A stretch of 64,000 nt of DNA from Boothiomyces macroporosus (GCA_027604185.1 JADGKB010000021.1:85893-149892), one strand, 5' to 3'. Counted from the stretch's first letter, positions 33,023-45,725 are shown. Notes: a model not told the origin generated them from the letters alone. Numbers and translations: made by a program.

Positions 33023-33988
33023 ATGCCAGCCCAAGAAGTCGCCGCTGATCAAGGATGTGGGTTCTTTACTACAACTCCAGTTAAAGTAGGCCATTGCCCC
33101 ATTAAGGACTACTCTTTGAACTATGAAATTCATGGCACTGGCCCAATCAAAGTTATGTGTGTAATGGGATTCATGGCATCAATGGCAGGCTGGAGTGAAG
33201 TTTTAAACTATTTCCTTAAAGGCTACGATTTCAAAAAGGAAGCTTCTGATTTCCAGTTCTTGGTGTTTGATAATAGAGGAATCGGCCACTCCACCAATGG
33301 AAGCTTTGGATTTTACAGTACAAGTGGAATGGCACTGGATGCCGCCAAGTTATTAGAGCATGTAGGATGGACAGAAGAGAGGTCCGTTCATTTGTGTGGG
33401 ATTTCAATGGGCGGGATGATTTCATTGGAGCTAGCCTCGTTGATACCAACTAGATTCCGCAGCTTGAATCTTCTCGTTACCTGTGCCAAACACAGACCAC
33501 CACCAAACCATCGCTTCACTAGTGAAAAGACTATCTTGAAGCCAACCAAAACTGTTGATGATAAAGTAGCAGGATTAGTATCACTCGTTTTCTCTGATCA
33601 AGAATGGCTGGACTCTGCTGATGAACGATATCCAGAGTTCAAAACAAACAGGGAAAGGATTAGCGCTGGATTAAAGAATCGAATGGAAAAAACCAAGGTG
33701 CCAGGTCTAAAGACGCTATTTGGACAAGGCATGGCAGTTAGAAGACACAATGTTTCAAAAGAGAGGTTGGTCGCTATTGGCAAGGAGATTCCAGATATTA
33801 TTGCCTTATCTGCCACCGCGGATGTTATGATTGATCCCGAATGTACCACCTATTTGGGTCAAACGATCCCATGTAAAACAGTATTCTTTACAAGCAAGGG
33901 CCACAATATTATTTGCGAAGCAGAGTTGGAAACCTGCCGTGAACTAGAAGCCAACTTTGCTAACGGAGAGAAAAGATGGGCAAAGTAA
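33023..33988 (+). CDS. Alpha/beta hydrolase, tandem copy 1
   Basis: This single exon encodes 321 residues from the ATG matched by the paralogue. It has the alpha/beta-hydrolase fold with nucleophile elbow LCGISMGGMIS (GxSxG), oxyanion-side FDNRGIGHS, acid near ATADVMIDP and catalytic His in TSKGHNII. A start at 32912 would add a basic 37-residue leader (RLYYHRRISRKVAQNIKIG) that could be mitochondrial. Substrate unknown; epoxide hydrolases, haloperoxidases and lipid hydrolases share these motifs. It is about 60% identical by eye to the next gene. Confidence 0.85.
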   Translation: MPAQEVAADQGCGFFTTTPVKVGHCPIKDYSLNYEIHGTGPIKVMCVMGFMASMAGWSEVLNYFLKGYDFKKEASDFQFLVFDNRGIGHSTNGSFGFYSTSGMALDAAKLLEHVGWTEERSVHLCGISMGGMISLELASLIPTRFRSLNLLVTCAKHRPPPNHRFTSEKTILKPTKTVDDKVAGLVSLVFSDQEWLDSADERYPEFKTNRERISAGLKNRMEKTKVPGLKTLFGQGMAVRRHNVSKERLVAIGKEIPDIIALSATADVMIDPECTTYLGQTIPCKTVFFTSKGHNIICEAELETCRELEANFANGEKRWAK

Positions 33989-34162
33989 ACATTTGTATTT
34001 TTTTAATTTTATTTATGCAACACCATTCGATAATTTCGTTCATGTGAATGCTAGCTTCGCGAATGTTCCGTTTCCCTATTGTGATTGATTTGAATTGATG
34101 GAAGCCGGCCGAACGTGTTTTATGGTCACTTGAGCAAGTCTGAAACTTTCCAAAAATTAAAA

Positions 34163-35131
34163 ATGTCTATACAACCTCTTGATTTTGAAAAAGGATGTGG
34201 ATTTTTCACTACTAAGCCAGCAAAAGTAGGGCATTTCATCATAAACGATTACGCTTTAAACTATGAAATTCACGGCACTGGGAAAACCAAAGTTTTGTGT
34301 GTGATGGGACTGATGTCTTCTATGGCTGGCTGGAAAGAAGTTTTAAACTATTTCCTTAAAGGCTACGATTTCAAAAAGGAGTCATCTGATTATCAATTTT
34401 TGGTGTTTGATAATCGTGGTGTTGGACACTCAACCAACGGATCGTTTGGCAGATATACTACTAGTGGTATGGCCAAAGATGCTGCAGAACTATTAAGGCA
34501 TGTTGGATGGACCGACGACCGCTCTGTACATTTATGTGGAATTTCGATGGGAGGAATGATTTCCCTTGAACTAGCCTCACTTATTCCTAAACGATTCAAG
34601 TCGCTCAACCTTTTAGTGACTTGCGCTTCTCACAGACCTACACCAGGATACTTTTTGCACAGTGAACTTTCCTTGTTAAAGCCAACTAAAAATATGGATG
34701 ACAAAATTAACGTGCTCATGTCGCTGCTGTTCTCTGACGAAGACTGGCTCAATGCCAATGATGCTAGATATCCAGAGTACAAAACAAATAGGGAAAGGGT
34801 GTTTGCTACTTTGAAATACCGCATGCAGCGAACCCGTGCACCGGGTATATATACTTTTCTTGGACAAGGACTAGCAGTGAAAACACATTACGTGTCCAAA
34901 GAACGATTAAACGCTATCGGAAAGGAGATCCCAGACTGTGTTGCGATTGCGGGAACAAAAGATGTAATGATTGATCCAGCTTGCACAAAAGAACTAGGAG
35001 ATCACCTCAATTGCAAAACTGTATTTTTGGAAGACAAAGGCCATGTAATTATCTCTGAAGCTGATTTGGAGACCTGTAAAGAACTGGAAGAAAACTTTAC
35101 CAATGCTGAGAAACGATGGGCCAAACTTTGA
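34163..35131 (+). CDS. Alpha/beta hydrolase, tandem copy 2
   Basis: This single exon of 322 residues is collinear with copy 1 over its full length. It keeps LCGISMGGMIS, FDNRGVGHS, AGTKDVMIDP and EDKGHVII, so the catalytic triad is intact in both. The start follows CAAAAATTAAAA-ATG with no in-frame upstream ATG. Differences cluster in the cap region (residues ~170-240), where substrate choice is usually set, suggesting divergence after duplication. The stop TGA overlaps AATAAA. Confidence 0.85.
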   Translation: MSIQPLDFEKGCGFFTTKPAKVGHFIINDYALNYEIHGTGKTKVLCVMGLMSSMAGWKEVLNYFLKGYDFKKESSDYQFLVFDNRGVGHSTNGSFGRYTTSGMAKDAAELLRHVGWTDDRSVHLCGISMGGMISLELASLIPKRFKSLNLLVTCASHRPTPGYFLHSELSLLKPTKNMDDKINVLMSLLFSDEDWLNANDARYPEYKTNRERVFATLKYRMQRTRAPGIYTFLGQGLAVKTHYVSKERLNAIGKEIPDCVAIAGTKDVMIDPACTKELGDHLNCKTVFLEDKGHVIISEADLETCKELEENFTNAEKRWAKL

Positions 35132-35205
35132 ATAAATATGTAATCTTGCATATAATTTAAGCTTCCTGTGTTCAATGGTGTGATGTGGAACAATAAATGT
35201 TTCGA

Positions 35206-35248
35206 AATAAACATGAAAATAAACATGAAAATAAACATGAAAATAAAT
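35206..35248. repeat. 11-bp tandem repeat (ACATGAAAATA-type)
   Basis: About three and a half copies of an 11-bp unit (AAACATGAAAAT register) lie in the 138-bp gap between the convergent hydrolase 2 and MFS stops. Confidence 0.8.
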
Positions 35249-35269
35249 GTATTAAATACTATGAAAACA

Positions 35270-36949
35270 CTAAGCTTCAACAAGAGCAACAATCGGCTCG
35301 TCTTTGCCCGTTGGTTTCTTTTCAGAAAAGAATTCTTGTACGAATATACCAGTCAGGAAAATCAAACATGCAAGTGGGATAGAATAGTAATATACAAATC
35401 CTAAGGAGTTGGCGATACCAGATCTAACAGTGTCAACATCTTTTAAGCTTGGAATGATACTTGGATTTTGAGACACTTCTGCTGCAAGCTGATCTCCAAG
35501 GTTCTGAGATAATCTATTGGTGAAGATTGTACCAGCAACTGCAATACCAACAGTACCACCCAAATTCATGCAAAAGTTGGAAGTTGATGTTGCCACTGCA
35601 ATGTTGTTATATCCGACTGATGCTTGAATTCCCAAAATACGAACCTGAATGATCGAACCAATTCCAACACCAGCAATCAATAAATAAATGATTTCTTGCC
35701 ACAGGTGAGTATCTGGAGTAAGGGTGGAGAGCAGCACTTGTCCAGTAACAAGGAAGACTGGCCCAATCAAAAGGAAAATTTTGTAGTGTCCGGTTCTTGA
35801 AATCAATTGTCCAGAAAGAATAGACAAGAAAACTACACCGAAAATCATTGGGATTGATTGCAATCCAGATACTGTGGCAGAATCTCCATATACCAACTGG
35901 AAGAATGTTGGGACGTAGTAGTTGATACTGAAGAAGCAGTTTCCTAGCAAGAAGGCAATGAACAATAAGAGCGGTACTGATCTGTTTTCAAATAGTCTGG
36001 CAGGGATAAGTGGATTTTGAGCAACCTTTAATTCAACAAAGACAAACGCGGCAAACAATACAAAAGAAACTATGAACAAGGAAATGGTCCTGGCATCGTT
36101 CCAAGCCCATTGACTACCTCCAAATTGAAGTGGAATCAAGAAACATGTGACTGCACTAACGACGACAATGGTGCCAATGTAGTCAATCTTGTGCAGCTTG
36201 GAGGCAATATTTCCTTCAGGAGCTGGGAATTTGAGCATGAATAATACTACACATCCAGTAAAGAACCCAATTGGCAAGTTAATGTAGAAGCACCATCTCC
36301 ATGAAATTTGGTCAGTGAAAACACCACCCAACAATGGACCTACAACGCTTGATAATCCAAAGACAGCACCAATAATCCCTTGATACTTTCCTCTATCCCT
36401 CAAGGACACAATATCTGAAATAATAATCAACGTAGCTGCGAAAATACCACCGCCGCCAATACCTTACATTAGCTAATAAATACCTGCTACCAAGCGACCA
36501 ATAATCAGCACAATCATACTAGGGGCAATACCGCAAAGCAAAGATCCAACTTCAAACAGAGTAATAGCAAAAATAAATGTAGCTTTTCGGCCAAAAATAT
36601 CACAGAATGAACCATAAGTTGGAGAGAATGCTGTAGAAGTCAAAAAGAATCCAGTTCCGATCCAGGAAATTTGATCAAGAGCTTGAAATTCTTCAGCAAT
36701 AGCAGGAATGGCAGTGGAAACAATCGTTGTATCCAATGCTACAAGGAAAATCGCCAACACCAACGAAACAAAAACCGTGATAAATTCAGGTGTGGTGAGC
36801 TTTACAGTGACAGCATCTGGGTCAGTCTTTGACTGCAAAACAGGACTTGAAGTTCTAGGTTTATCGGTGCTGGTTATTGTGCTGTTAGAGTCTCTCACGT
36901 CGTTTGTTGGAGGCTTTTCAGCAAAGTCTGATATGTCAGTTCCAGTCAT
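35270..36949 (-). CDS. MFS drug:H+ antiporter, 14-spanner type
   Basis: Two exons (intron 36463-36483, 21 nt) give 552 residues. After a ~60-residue polar N-terminus come ~14 TM segments. Family motifs are LDTTIVSTAIPAIAEEF (motif D1), GSFCDIFGRKATFI (motif A), GRLVAGIGGGGI across the splice, SDIVSLRDRGKYQGIIGAVF (motif B/C region) and GPLLGGVF (motif C). This is the DHA2 group of plasma-membrane or vacuolar exporters for drugs, siderophores or basic amino acids. The substrate cannot be read from the sequence. TATAAAAA lies at 36975-36982, ~26 bp upstream. Confidence 0.9.
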
Positions 36950-37451
36950 AATTAGTTTTTAAAGAATTTGGCAATTTTTATACTTTCAGGTCGGGTATTG
37001 GCTGTGGCGCGTCAGCCACACTGTTTTGAGTGGAAAAAATCAATGAAAAAAAGGATGTATAAAAAAGCCTTACTGTAGAATCGTGCTTCGGATTATCTGG
37101 TCATCGGATTCCGTAGAACTATTGAATTTTCCCGATCTTATTGCTGGGAGAAACCGAATATTAATGTTACCCATTATCAAACAAAAAACTAGGAGTCATC
37201 TCGGGCATCCGTTTTGGAATGTGTCACATCTTTGGCGGATACAATAATTTACATTTATTCCCTTGCCGTTGATCTACAATAATAATTGTTGCGGGATTAT
37301 GTACTTGATGTATCCGTCTTGGATATCCGTACGTTTATTGCTCCCAATTTTGTTGGAAAGTTGAGATTTGAGAATTAGTGGAGTCGAAACCCGCTTTTTT
37401 ACCGATTGTTCACTGGGCGCCAAACGGCATTAGGATTGTTTATTAAGTTAT
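36950..37451. other. Spacer upstream of the MFS gene
   Basis: 502 bp. It contains the MFS TATA box (36975-36982, minus strand). I see nothing else I can support. Confidence 0.4.
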
Positions 37452-38977
37452 CTACACAAGTAATTGAAGAATAGCAGCAATCAGTAATGACAGCGAAACT
37501 GATTTATGCGTTTTAGCAGGTGAATATTCATATGCACCAGTTAAATTACTTGCATGTTTGAATTTTGCTGCATGGCCCAAAGAGTTTATCATTGCATCAT
37601 TGGCCCACACGACTTTTTTCCCTAATGGTCCTGACATGTCTTGCTTGAATGCTTCCAGAACTAGATCATCTTTTGCACCGCCATCATTACCAAATGGAGA
37701 CTGGATATTGGTGCCTTGGCCTAGAGTAGTAAAGTCCCTCCACGTTGTTTCTTCATATTTGATATACTCAAAAAAGCAGATTGATTTGAATTTTGGGTAT
37801 AACTCTAGAAAGGTCGAATTGAAAAACTGTCTCCACCAAGCTTGCTTGATTTTCATTCTGCTTTCTGGATCACTGCGTTGGGGCAAAACAGCATTACCAC
37901 CTGGTTTGGATACATACAAATGAACCGCTGCTCCAGTTTCTGATACCATAAATGGCTTTCCACCTGTTGACTTTGAATGTGGAGAGCCACCACTTCCATT
38001 TCCAGAAAACATTTCATAGAAATTGTACCTGCCAAAAGTTGTTTTTTCTCTTCCGATCATAACATCTTCAAACCACCCCTGTGTTGGGATGTCATTCGTT
38101 TCCCATGGATACTCTCTTCCATAATGGTACAACTATGTTAGTAAAGAGTACTGATAAGCCAACCCAGTCCACCCATTCATCTCCAGGATAATAAGGTGTG
38201 AACGGGTCATCTTTATAATCCCAAAGTCCGTCGCCATTTGAATCTAATGAAGGGTCCATTCTGAATGTATCTTGGTAAGATATTTCTTTTCCATCATTCA
38301 AATATAACGGCGAACTTGGCCAAGGGTATCCATTTGGTGAATTAGGTGCCCAGATTAACGCAAGATATCCATCTTTGGATACTTTTCTGACTGCTTTTGC
38401 AAATCTAATCCATCCTTCTATAAACTTTTTCGGCTGCCGTGAATATCCAAACCAATATCCATTCATTTCTGATGCGTACCTGATAAATACTCTTCTACCA
38501 GCATGTGTAGCGTACCCTACATATTTGCACAACGTATCGAGTGCATCTTCCGATACTGCATCCATTCCATCTTTTGGGTATAAAGTTAAATATAGAATTG
38601 CATCAGTGTTGGTATCGTCAATACCGCTGAATATCCTGTCCAATGCTGAAGTATCAATTGTGGCTCCAATATCAGTATCACCTACATTATTTTCAATTAC
38701 CTTGAAATAACACTAGTTTCCTTCCCACTCGTTCATTAGTTCGTGAAGGTGTGTCTGGATCCTGCCACCACGACCCTAGATAAACACCGTCTTCAGGCTC
38801 TAAAGGTGCCAATTCCTCTGCCTTGAAATTACTTGGGTTTCCTCTCATCCTGTAAGAGTACCATAATCCATTGTTTTTTATTGTAGGAGTTCCTGTAAAT
38901 GATAGTTGAATAGAGTTAATCCATTATTACTAGTTTAGTTTTGCGAATGCACCAATAATAAGGAATTCAAATCGCAT
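37452..38977 (-). CDS. GH26-type beta-mannanase, probably GPI-anchored
   Basis: Reliable coding runs from 38892 down to 37452, with introns 38682-38700 and 38133-38151 (19 nt each). It has DGVYLGSWWQDPDTPSRTNE, TDAILYLTLYPK, RRVFIRYASEMNGYWFGYS (general acid Glu after RY..EMN), LIWAPNSPNGYPWP and WVDWVGLSLYHYG. FMVSETGA supplies the likely nucleophile Glu. This is the (beta/alpha)8 layout of GH26 endo-mannanases. The hydrophobic end KSVSLSLLIAAILQLLV suggests a GPI anchor. The first exon is unsettled: ATG 38977 encodes MRFEFLIIGAFAKLN, a signal-like start, but the only in-frame join (60-nt intron from within that leader) shortens it. It degrades plant or algal mannan, or remodels wall. Confidence 0.72.
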
Positions 38978-39269
38978 TTTTAATTTTGTAAAGTTTTTAG
39001 TGGCTCGCTTGGACCCCCACCTCCCAATCAATGGACACTAGAATAATTAAACATTGGAATTGGTCTCCTGCTGAAATTATGATTTATTGGAAAGTAGTTC
39101 ATTCGTCTTGATTGGTTTTTTAGAGATAAAATCGGTTAATATTAAGGGGGCCGAATCCCAAGGACCAATTCCTTTTGTCCAGGACAACTCTTGGAGATAT
39201 CTGTATCAATGTTATTTGAGGAACAAATTCTCATTGCTATGTTAAAAGCTATATATTTATTCAATTACA
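38978..39269. other. Spacer upstream of the GH26 gene
   Basis: 292 bp of AT-rich sequence with no supported gene. It also takes in the 3' end of the neighbouring orphan gene. Confidence 0.35.
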
Positions 39270-39635
39270 TTATTCTTCAACTTGATCGACAACAGCAAGA
39301 TGTTGATAGATGGTCTCGATTTGAGGGATGGCGCCTTTCAACCCGCTGGTCAAGAATGTCACTATAGCATCTGCACTTTCGTTTGCTTGTTCCATGATTC
39401 TGGATCTAGAAGCAAGAGAGTCGAATGGAGCGCCTAGGGCTTTATTAACTTCAACTTGTGTACTAAGGGATAGAGAGTCAATTTCGCTGAATAGCTTTGA
39501 TAGCAGCTGAATGTTTGTTCCGTAGAGAGGGAATGATTTAAGAGTGTTGAATTGATTAGTGGTTGGCAGCTCTGCGACAATCTTCTTGCCTAGAACGATG
39601 ATTGCTTTCAAGCCAGAGTGATCAGATGCAGTCAT
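39270..39635 (-). CDS. Hypothetical 121-residue helical protein
   Basis: This single exon has no signal peptide or TM. It looks all-helical with a regular hydrophobic spacing (LKAIIVLGKKIVAELPTT, LLSKLFSEIDSLSLSTQVEV, ADAIVTFLTSGLKGAIPQI). TATAAAAA lies at 39665-39672, ~30 bp upstream, as in other regulated genes of this window. I do not recognise the family. Confidence 0.55.
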   Translation of the reverse strand: MTASDHSGLKAIIVLGKKIVAELPTTNQFNTLKSFPLYGTNIQLLSKLFSEIDSLSLSTQVEVNKALGAPFDSLASRSRIMEQANESADAIVTFLTSGLKGAIPQIETIYQHLAVVDQVEE

Positions 39636-40644
39636 AGTGATTAAAATCTAGGGGGATTTTTTTGTTTTTATAGCTTCTGATCCATCCTCCGTATGGCTGT
39701 GAGGGTGGTGTGTAATAAAGCTGCAAATGGATAAATGAAAGCCGATAAAATAAGCTCGACCAATAAAAACACACCGATAAGAAATTTCGTGGGGTCGATT
39801 AGTCAAGTCTTCTCTAGTCATGTGATAGAAAAAGACTAAATTTCCTTTAAATCCAATCCATGCATTGAACCATGAGACCAAGCGGTAGATTTACACTCGA
39901 ATATCCTTTCAGTACTTTGAACCAACTCTCGTGAAGAATAGGAAAGCAGTTTGCAGATACTATTCAGCATGACTAATCCGATGATTCATTCTCACTACAA
40001 GAGGAAATTAAATGATTGGCCCCACACGGATATACTATATTGGTCCAGAAATAATATCCGATCACTAAAACCCAGTTGGCTAGTCTTGATTTGCACATTA
40101 CGCTTTCCAATTTTTATGCAGAGCAAAGATGGCCGAAATGATTAAAAGCCTCAAATATTCAAATGACTGAACAGCTGCCAGCGGCTCTCTCTTCAATTCA
40201 TTAGCCACTAAATTCTATTGATTACTGGTGGATGAATTTGTTTATTAAGATTTATTGTGGTGAATTGGCAGCTCTATGTCTCTGGATTCAAAATTTACAA
40301 GATTGCTCCAGACAATACCCTGGAAATTTCGTCATTGTTACCAAATTGATTCGCAATATTTCATGAATCCATCGCAATTCATGCAAGTTGGGAAAGACCA
40401 AGATTGATTATTGATGTAGCAGCCGAATACTTGTAAATAATACCAATTGGTTCACGATTGCCAATTACAAGTGGCTGGAGTTAATGGTTTATCACCTGTA
40501 ATAAGATATCCCCATTTATGTTGGCTCAATTGCAATTTTTGACAGGGCACTACTTACATATACACGTAAAAACCCAACTACGAACCCACTGGTATTATTT
40601 CATGTTTCATCCACCTTTAAATTGCAATAATTTGCCTAAATGCC
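39636..40644. other. 1-kb spacer between orphan and receptor genes
   Basis: This is the largest gene-free stretch here. I see no long ORF, tRNA or repeat array. It probably holds the receptor promoter, and its size suggests more complex regulation than for the housekeeping genes. Confidence 0.4.
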
Positions 40645-41640
40645 ATGGCTGACTTGGAAGATATTCGTCGGGAGTGTTTGTTGGAAAGTTTTGTCCGGTT
40701 CGACAATGGTCTACCACTTGATTACGGCGAATTATTTCTGTACTTTTTTACGTTTATCGGTTTGATTGGATCCCTTGTAATTATACTTTCAAGCAAAAGG
40801 TATATCCAAACAAACTCTGGATTTGGATACCTCATCCTGTCAATGAGTATCTGCGACTTTTTCGTATCATTAACTTGGTTGATTGCCAACTTTGTCGATA
40901 ATCTGAACGACTATCGGCATTGTCTAGATGATACTAGGTACTCTCGATGGGAAAACTTTATGATTGACAACATCTTTAGTATAAACGACATGTTCCTGCT
41001 GGCATCTTCATTTCTTGGACTAGCAGTCGCATACATCGCTATTGCAGTACTGTACCTGAATGCATTAACAAACAAGCTAAAGTGGAAAAAATTAGTATCT
41101 CTGTCTTTTGGTGTTTCAACATTATTTTGGATTTTCATCATCTCTGTACATTCTCTGAAATTCTTTTGGAGAAAGTGTTTGAAACAATTGAACTTGGAAG
41201 AGCTGCCTGCTGTACAGGATCTTATCATTGGGGCAGTTGCCGCGTCAGTTGTGATTTTGTCAATTGCACTCTATCTTATTACCAGTCGAGCAATGATGAA
41301 TATTGCACACAGATCAACATTTCTAATGCTCAGTATGATCCAAGCAATAACAATATCAAACATCATTTGCTGGATTCCACTAATAATTTATCGTGTATCA
41401 CTGGCTATCACTTACATTACAATGACATGGGAAAGTAAAGCTCTCTATTACGCAATCTTTTATTTGTATACCGCAACTGCACCAGCAAAAGGGTTTTACC
41501 ATCTAGTTTCGCTATGGCTATCTGAATGGTATCTTTCACGTAAAATGCAGCTCGGTTTGACAGCAGGTGTTGATACCATCAATTGGACTATATCCAAAGA
41601 AAAGACTCCAAATACCCATGTTTCTGACCTTACTTTGTAA
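40645..41640 (+). CDS. Seven-TM receptor, tandem copy 1 (class E/cAR-like)
   Basis: This single exon encodes 331 residues with about seven TM helices. A short polar N-terminus is followed by LFLYFFTFIGLIGSLVIILS, SGFGYLILSMSICDFFVSLT, a Cys in the first outer loop (YRHCLDD), GLAVAYIAIAVLYLNAL, VASVVILSIALYLI-type helix 5, TISNIICWIPLIIYRVSLAI and TATAPAKGFYHLVSLWLSEW. The pattern resembles cAMP-receptor-like/Git3-type GPCRs. There is no signal peptide and a short C-tail. Ligand unknown. The stop overlaps AATAAA. It is intronless, unlike most neighbours. Confidence 0.75.
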   Translation: MADLEDIRRECLLESFVRFDNGLPLDYGELFLYFFTFIGLIGSLVIILSSKRYIQTNSGFGYLILSMSICDFFVSLTWLIANFVDNLNDYRHCLDDTRYSRWENFMIDNIFSINDMFLLASSFLGLAVAYIAIAVLYLNALTNKLKWKKLVSLSFGVSTLFWIFIISVHSLKFFWRKCLKQLNLEELPAVQDLIIGAVAASVVILSIALYLITSRAMMNIAHRSTFLMLSMIQAITISNIICWIPLIIYRVSLAITYITMTWESKALYYAIFYLYTATAPAKGFYHLVSLWLSEWYLSRKMQLGLTAGVDTINWTISKEKTPNTHVSDLTL

Positions 41641-41824
41641 TAAATGCTTTTCTGAATACACTTTGTAGCACACTTCTCGATAGCATGTTTCAATCGGAGC
41701 TTTATCAATATTTGGTAAGAATTGCAAATCAGGGTACTGCAGCCCTCTGAATTTCTGCAATTACCCCCTGCCACAAACCCCAGTTTCATAGAGAATATTT
41801 ATGTACGTGTAGAACTTTAGCAGT

Positions 41825-42814
41825 ATGGCTACGATTGAAGATATTGACAAGCAGTGCTTGACCTCAATATTTGTAAATGTTGACAACGGTCTGTCGTTTG
41901 ACGGCGGTCAGCTATCTCTGTACATATTCACACTCCTAGGTCTACTTGGTTCAGTTGTGATCATACTAACTAGCAACAAGTATATAAAGACTGACTCTGG
42001 CTTTGGAAATTTGATTTTGGCAATGAGCATCAGTGATTTTTTGGTGTCAATGTCGTGGCTAGCAGCAAACCTTACAAGTGACCTCACCAATTACAAGCAT
42101 TGTGTAGAAGACACTGATTTAGCTCCTGTTGAAAGATACATGATTGACAATCTATTTAGCTTCAACGACTCACTCCTTTTGCTTTCATCATTCTTGGGAC
42201 TTGCCGTCGCATATATTGCAATTGCTGTGCTGTACTTGAACGCCTTGACGAGTAATATCAAATGGAGAAAGTTGGTGGTTATATCGTCAGTAATATCCAT
42301 TGTCTACTTTCTGATCATACTGGCAATCCACACTGCAAGGTTACTATCAAGTGGGGACATGTTCATATTCGCTGACCTTCAGCCAATTCAAGACATTATC
42401 ATTGCCTTAACTGCAGGACTAGTGGTCGTATTGTCCGTCTTTCTTTTTGCGCAAACTTATCGTGCCATGCGTAGCCTACAATCTGACTCAACAACCATCA
42501 TGCTGAGTTTGATCCAAGCAATCACAGTTTCAAACATTGTTTGCTGGATCCCTCTTATCCTATTTCGATCCACTTCTGCAGCACTATTTCTGTCTAACTA
42601 CTACGAAAGCAATCTAGTCTATTTCCTTATTTACTGCTTCTTCACTGGAACTGCACCAGCGAAAGGCTTGTACCATCTCCTATCCCTTTGGATCTCTGAA
42701 TGGTGGGTAAAATACAAAGTCAAACTCAACCAAAAAGCTGCCCTCGACACTATTGACTGGCTTCCAACCAAAGACTATCCAGTTCCATTTTCCAATGATA
42801 CCGTAACTTTGTAA
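41825..42814 (+). CDS. Seven-TM receptor, tandem copy 2
   Basis: This single exon encodes 329 residues, about half identical by eye to copy 1 and collinear with it. Shared motifs are DNGLSFDGGQLSLYIFTLLG, SGFGNLILAMSISDFLVS, GLAVAYIAIAVLYLNALTS, SLIQAITVSNIVCWIPLILF, GTAPAKGLYHLLSLWISEWW and a tail DTIDWLPTKDY matching DTINWTISKEK. The outer-loop cysteine (YKHCVED) is kept. Loops between TM4 and TM5 differ most, where small-ligand receptors often set specificity. It is intronless. Confidence 0.75.
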   Translation: MATIEDIDKQCLTSIFVNVDNGLSFDGGQLSLYIFTLLGLLGSVVIILTSNKYIKTDSGFGNLILAMSISDFLVSMSWLAANLTSDLTNYKHCVEDTDLAPVERYMIDNLFSFNDSLLLLSSFLGLAVAYIAIAVLYLNALTSNIKWRKLVVISSVISIVYFLIILAIHTARLLSSGDMFIFADLQPIQDIIIALTAGLVVVLSVFLFAQTYRAMRSLQSDSTTIMLSLIQAITVSNIVCWIPLILFRSTSAALFLSNYYESNLVYFLIYCFFTGTAPAKGLYHLLSLWISEWWVKYKVKLNQKAALDTIDWLPTKDYPVPFSNDTVTL

Positions 42815-42848
42815 TATATTTTCTCTTTTTTTCAAAACAAAAAAAAAT

Positions 42849-45195
<2,347 letters not shown>

Positions 45196-45227
45196 ATTAA
45201 GTGTATCTTTGGATTTTTTCTTTTCTC

Positions 45228-45725
45228 ATGCGACCAGACCACCACCAAAAGAAAAGTTCCAGACAATGGCAAAAGAAACATAATCAGCTACCAGTGAAAT
45301 CGCAAGAAGTAGAAATCAACGAACAGCCGAGCTATGAACATGAGGATGATAGTGACCTGGAAAACGATCGGAAATTGGAAACCCTCATATCGCAGGGGGA
45401 AAGCTTTGCGTTCAATAATTCCGCACAGTCCTTTAAATTCAAGGATGAACTAGCCGCCGAAATAAAGAATTCAAAGGCTGATGATATATACACCGAGCTA
45501 TTCACTTTGGACTTGCAAAAGCTCAAAAACACTCCACTGGAAACATTTGAATTCCCGGAAAAGGATGATTGCAGGGAAGTTAAACCTATTCCGTTTGTGA
45601 TGACAGTGACGGTGGAAAAAGCAAAGAAAGTAGAATCACCGATGGAGCCAATACGATCTGTCCCTACAGTAGTTCAAGAAAAAAAGGAAGATATAAACGA
45701 ATGGCTTGATGATATATTAGGATGA
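45228..45725 (+). CDS. AVEN-like protein
   Basis: This single exon encodes 165 residues from the first ATG (MRPDHHQKKSSRQWQKKHNQ, a basic start). The acidic middle holds SQGESFAFNNSAQSFKFKDE, comparable to the AGDSFSQFRFAEE segment of animal AVEN. The extreme C-terminus EDINEWLDDILG matches the AVEN end (E-DWLDSMI). Animal AVEN binds RNA G-quadruplexes, Bcl-xL and ATM; a fungal role is not established. It is short and disordered, so homology is by motif only. It lies 32 bp behind NVL on the same strand and may share a read-through transcript. Confidence 0.5.
   Translation: MRPDHHQKKSSRQWQKKHNQLPVKSQEVEINEQPSYEHEDDSDLENDRKLETLISQGESFAFNNSAQSFKFKDELAAEIKNSKADDIYTELFTLDLQKLKNTPLETFEFPEKDDCREVKPIPFVMTVTVEKAKKVESPMEPIRSVPTVVQEKKEDINEWLDDILG

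Noticed and set aside
38682..38728. Alternative 28-nt intron in the GH26 gene keeping VIENNVGDTD
   Set aside because: The 19-nt join preserves ERVGRKLVLFQ, which fits the GH26 family better.
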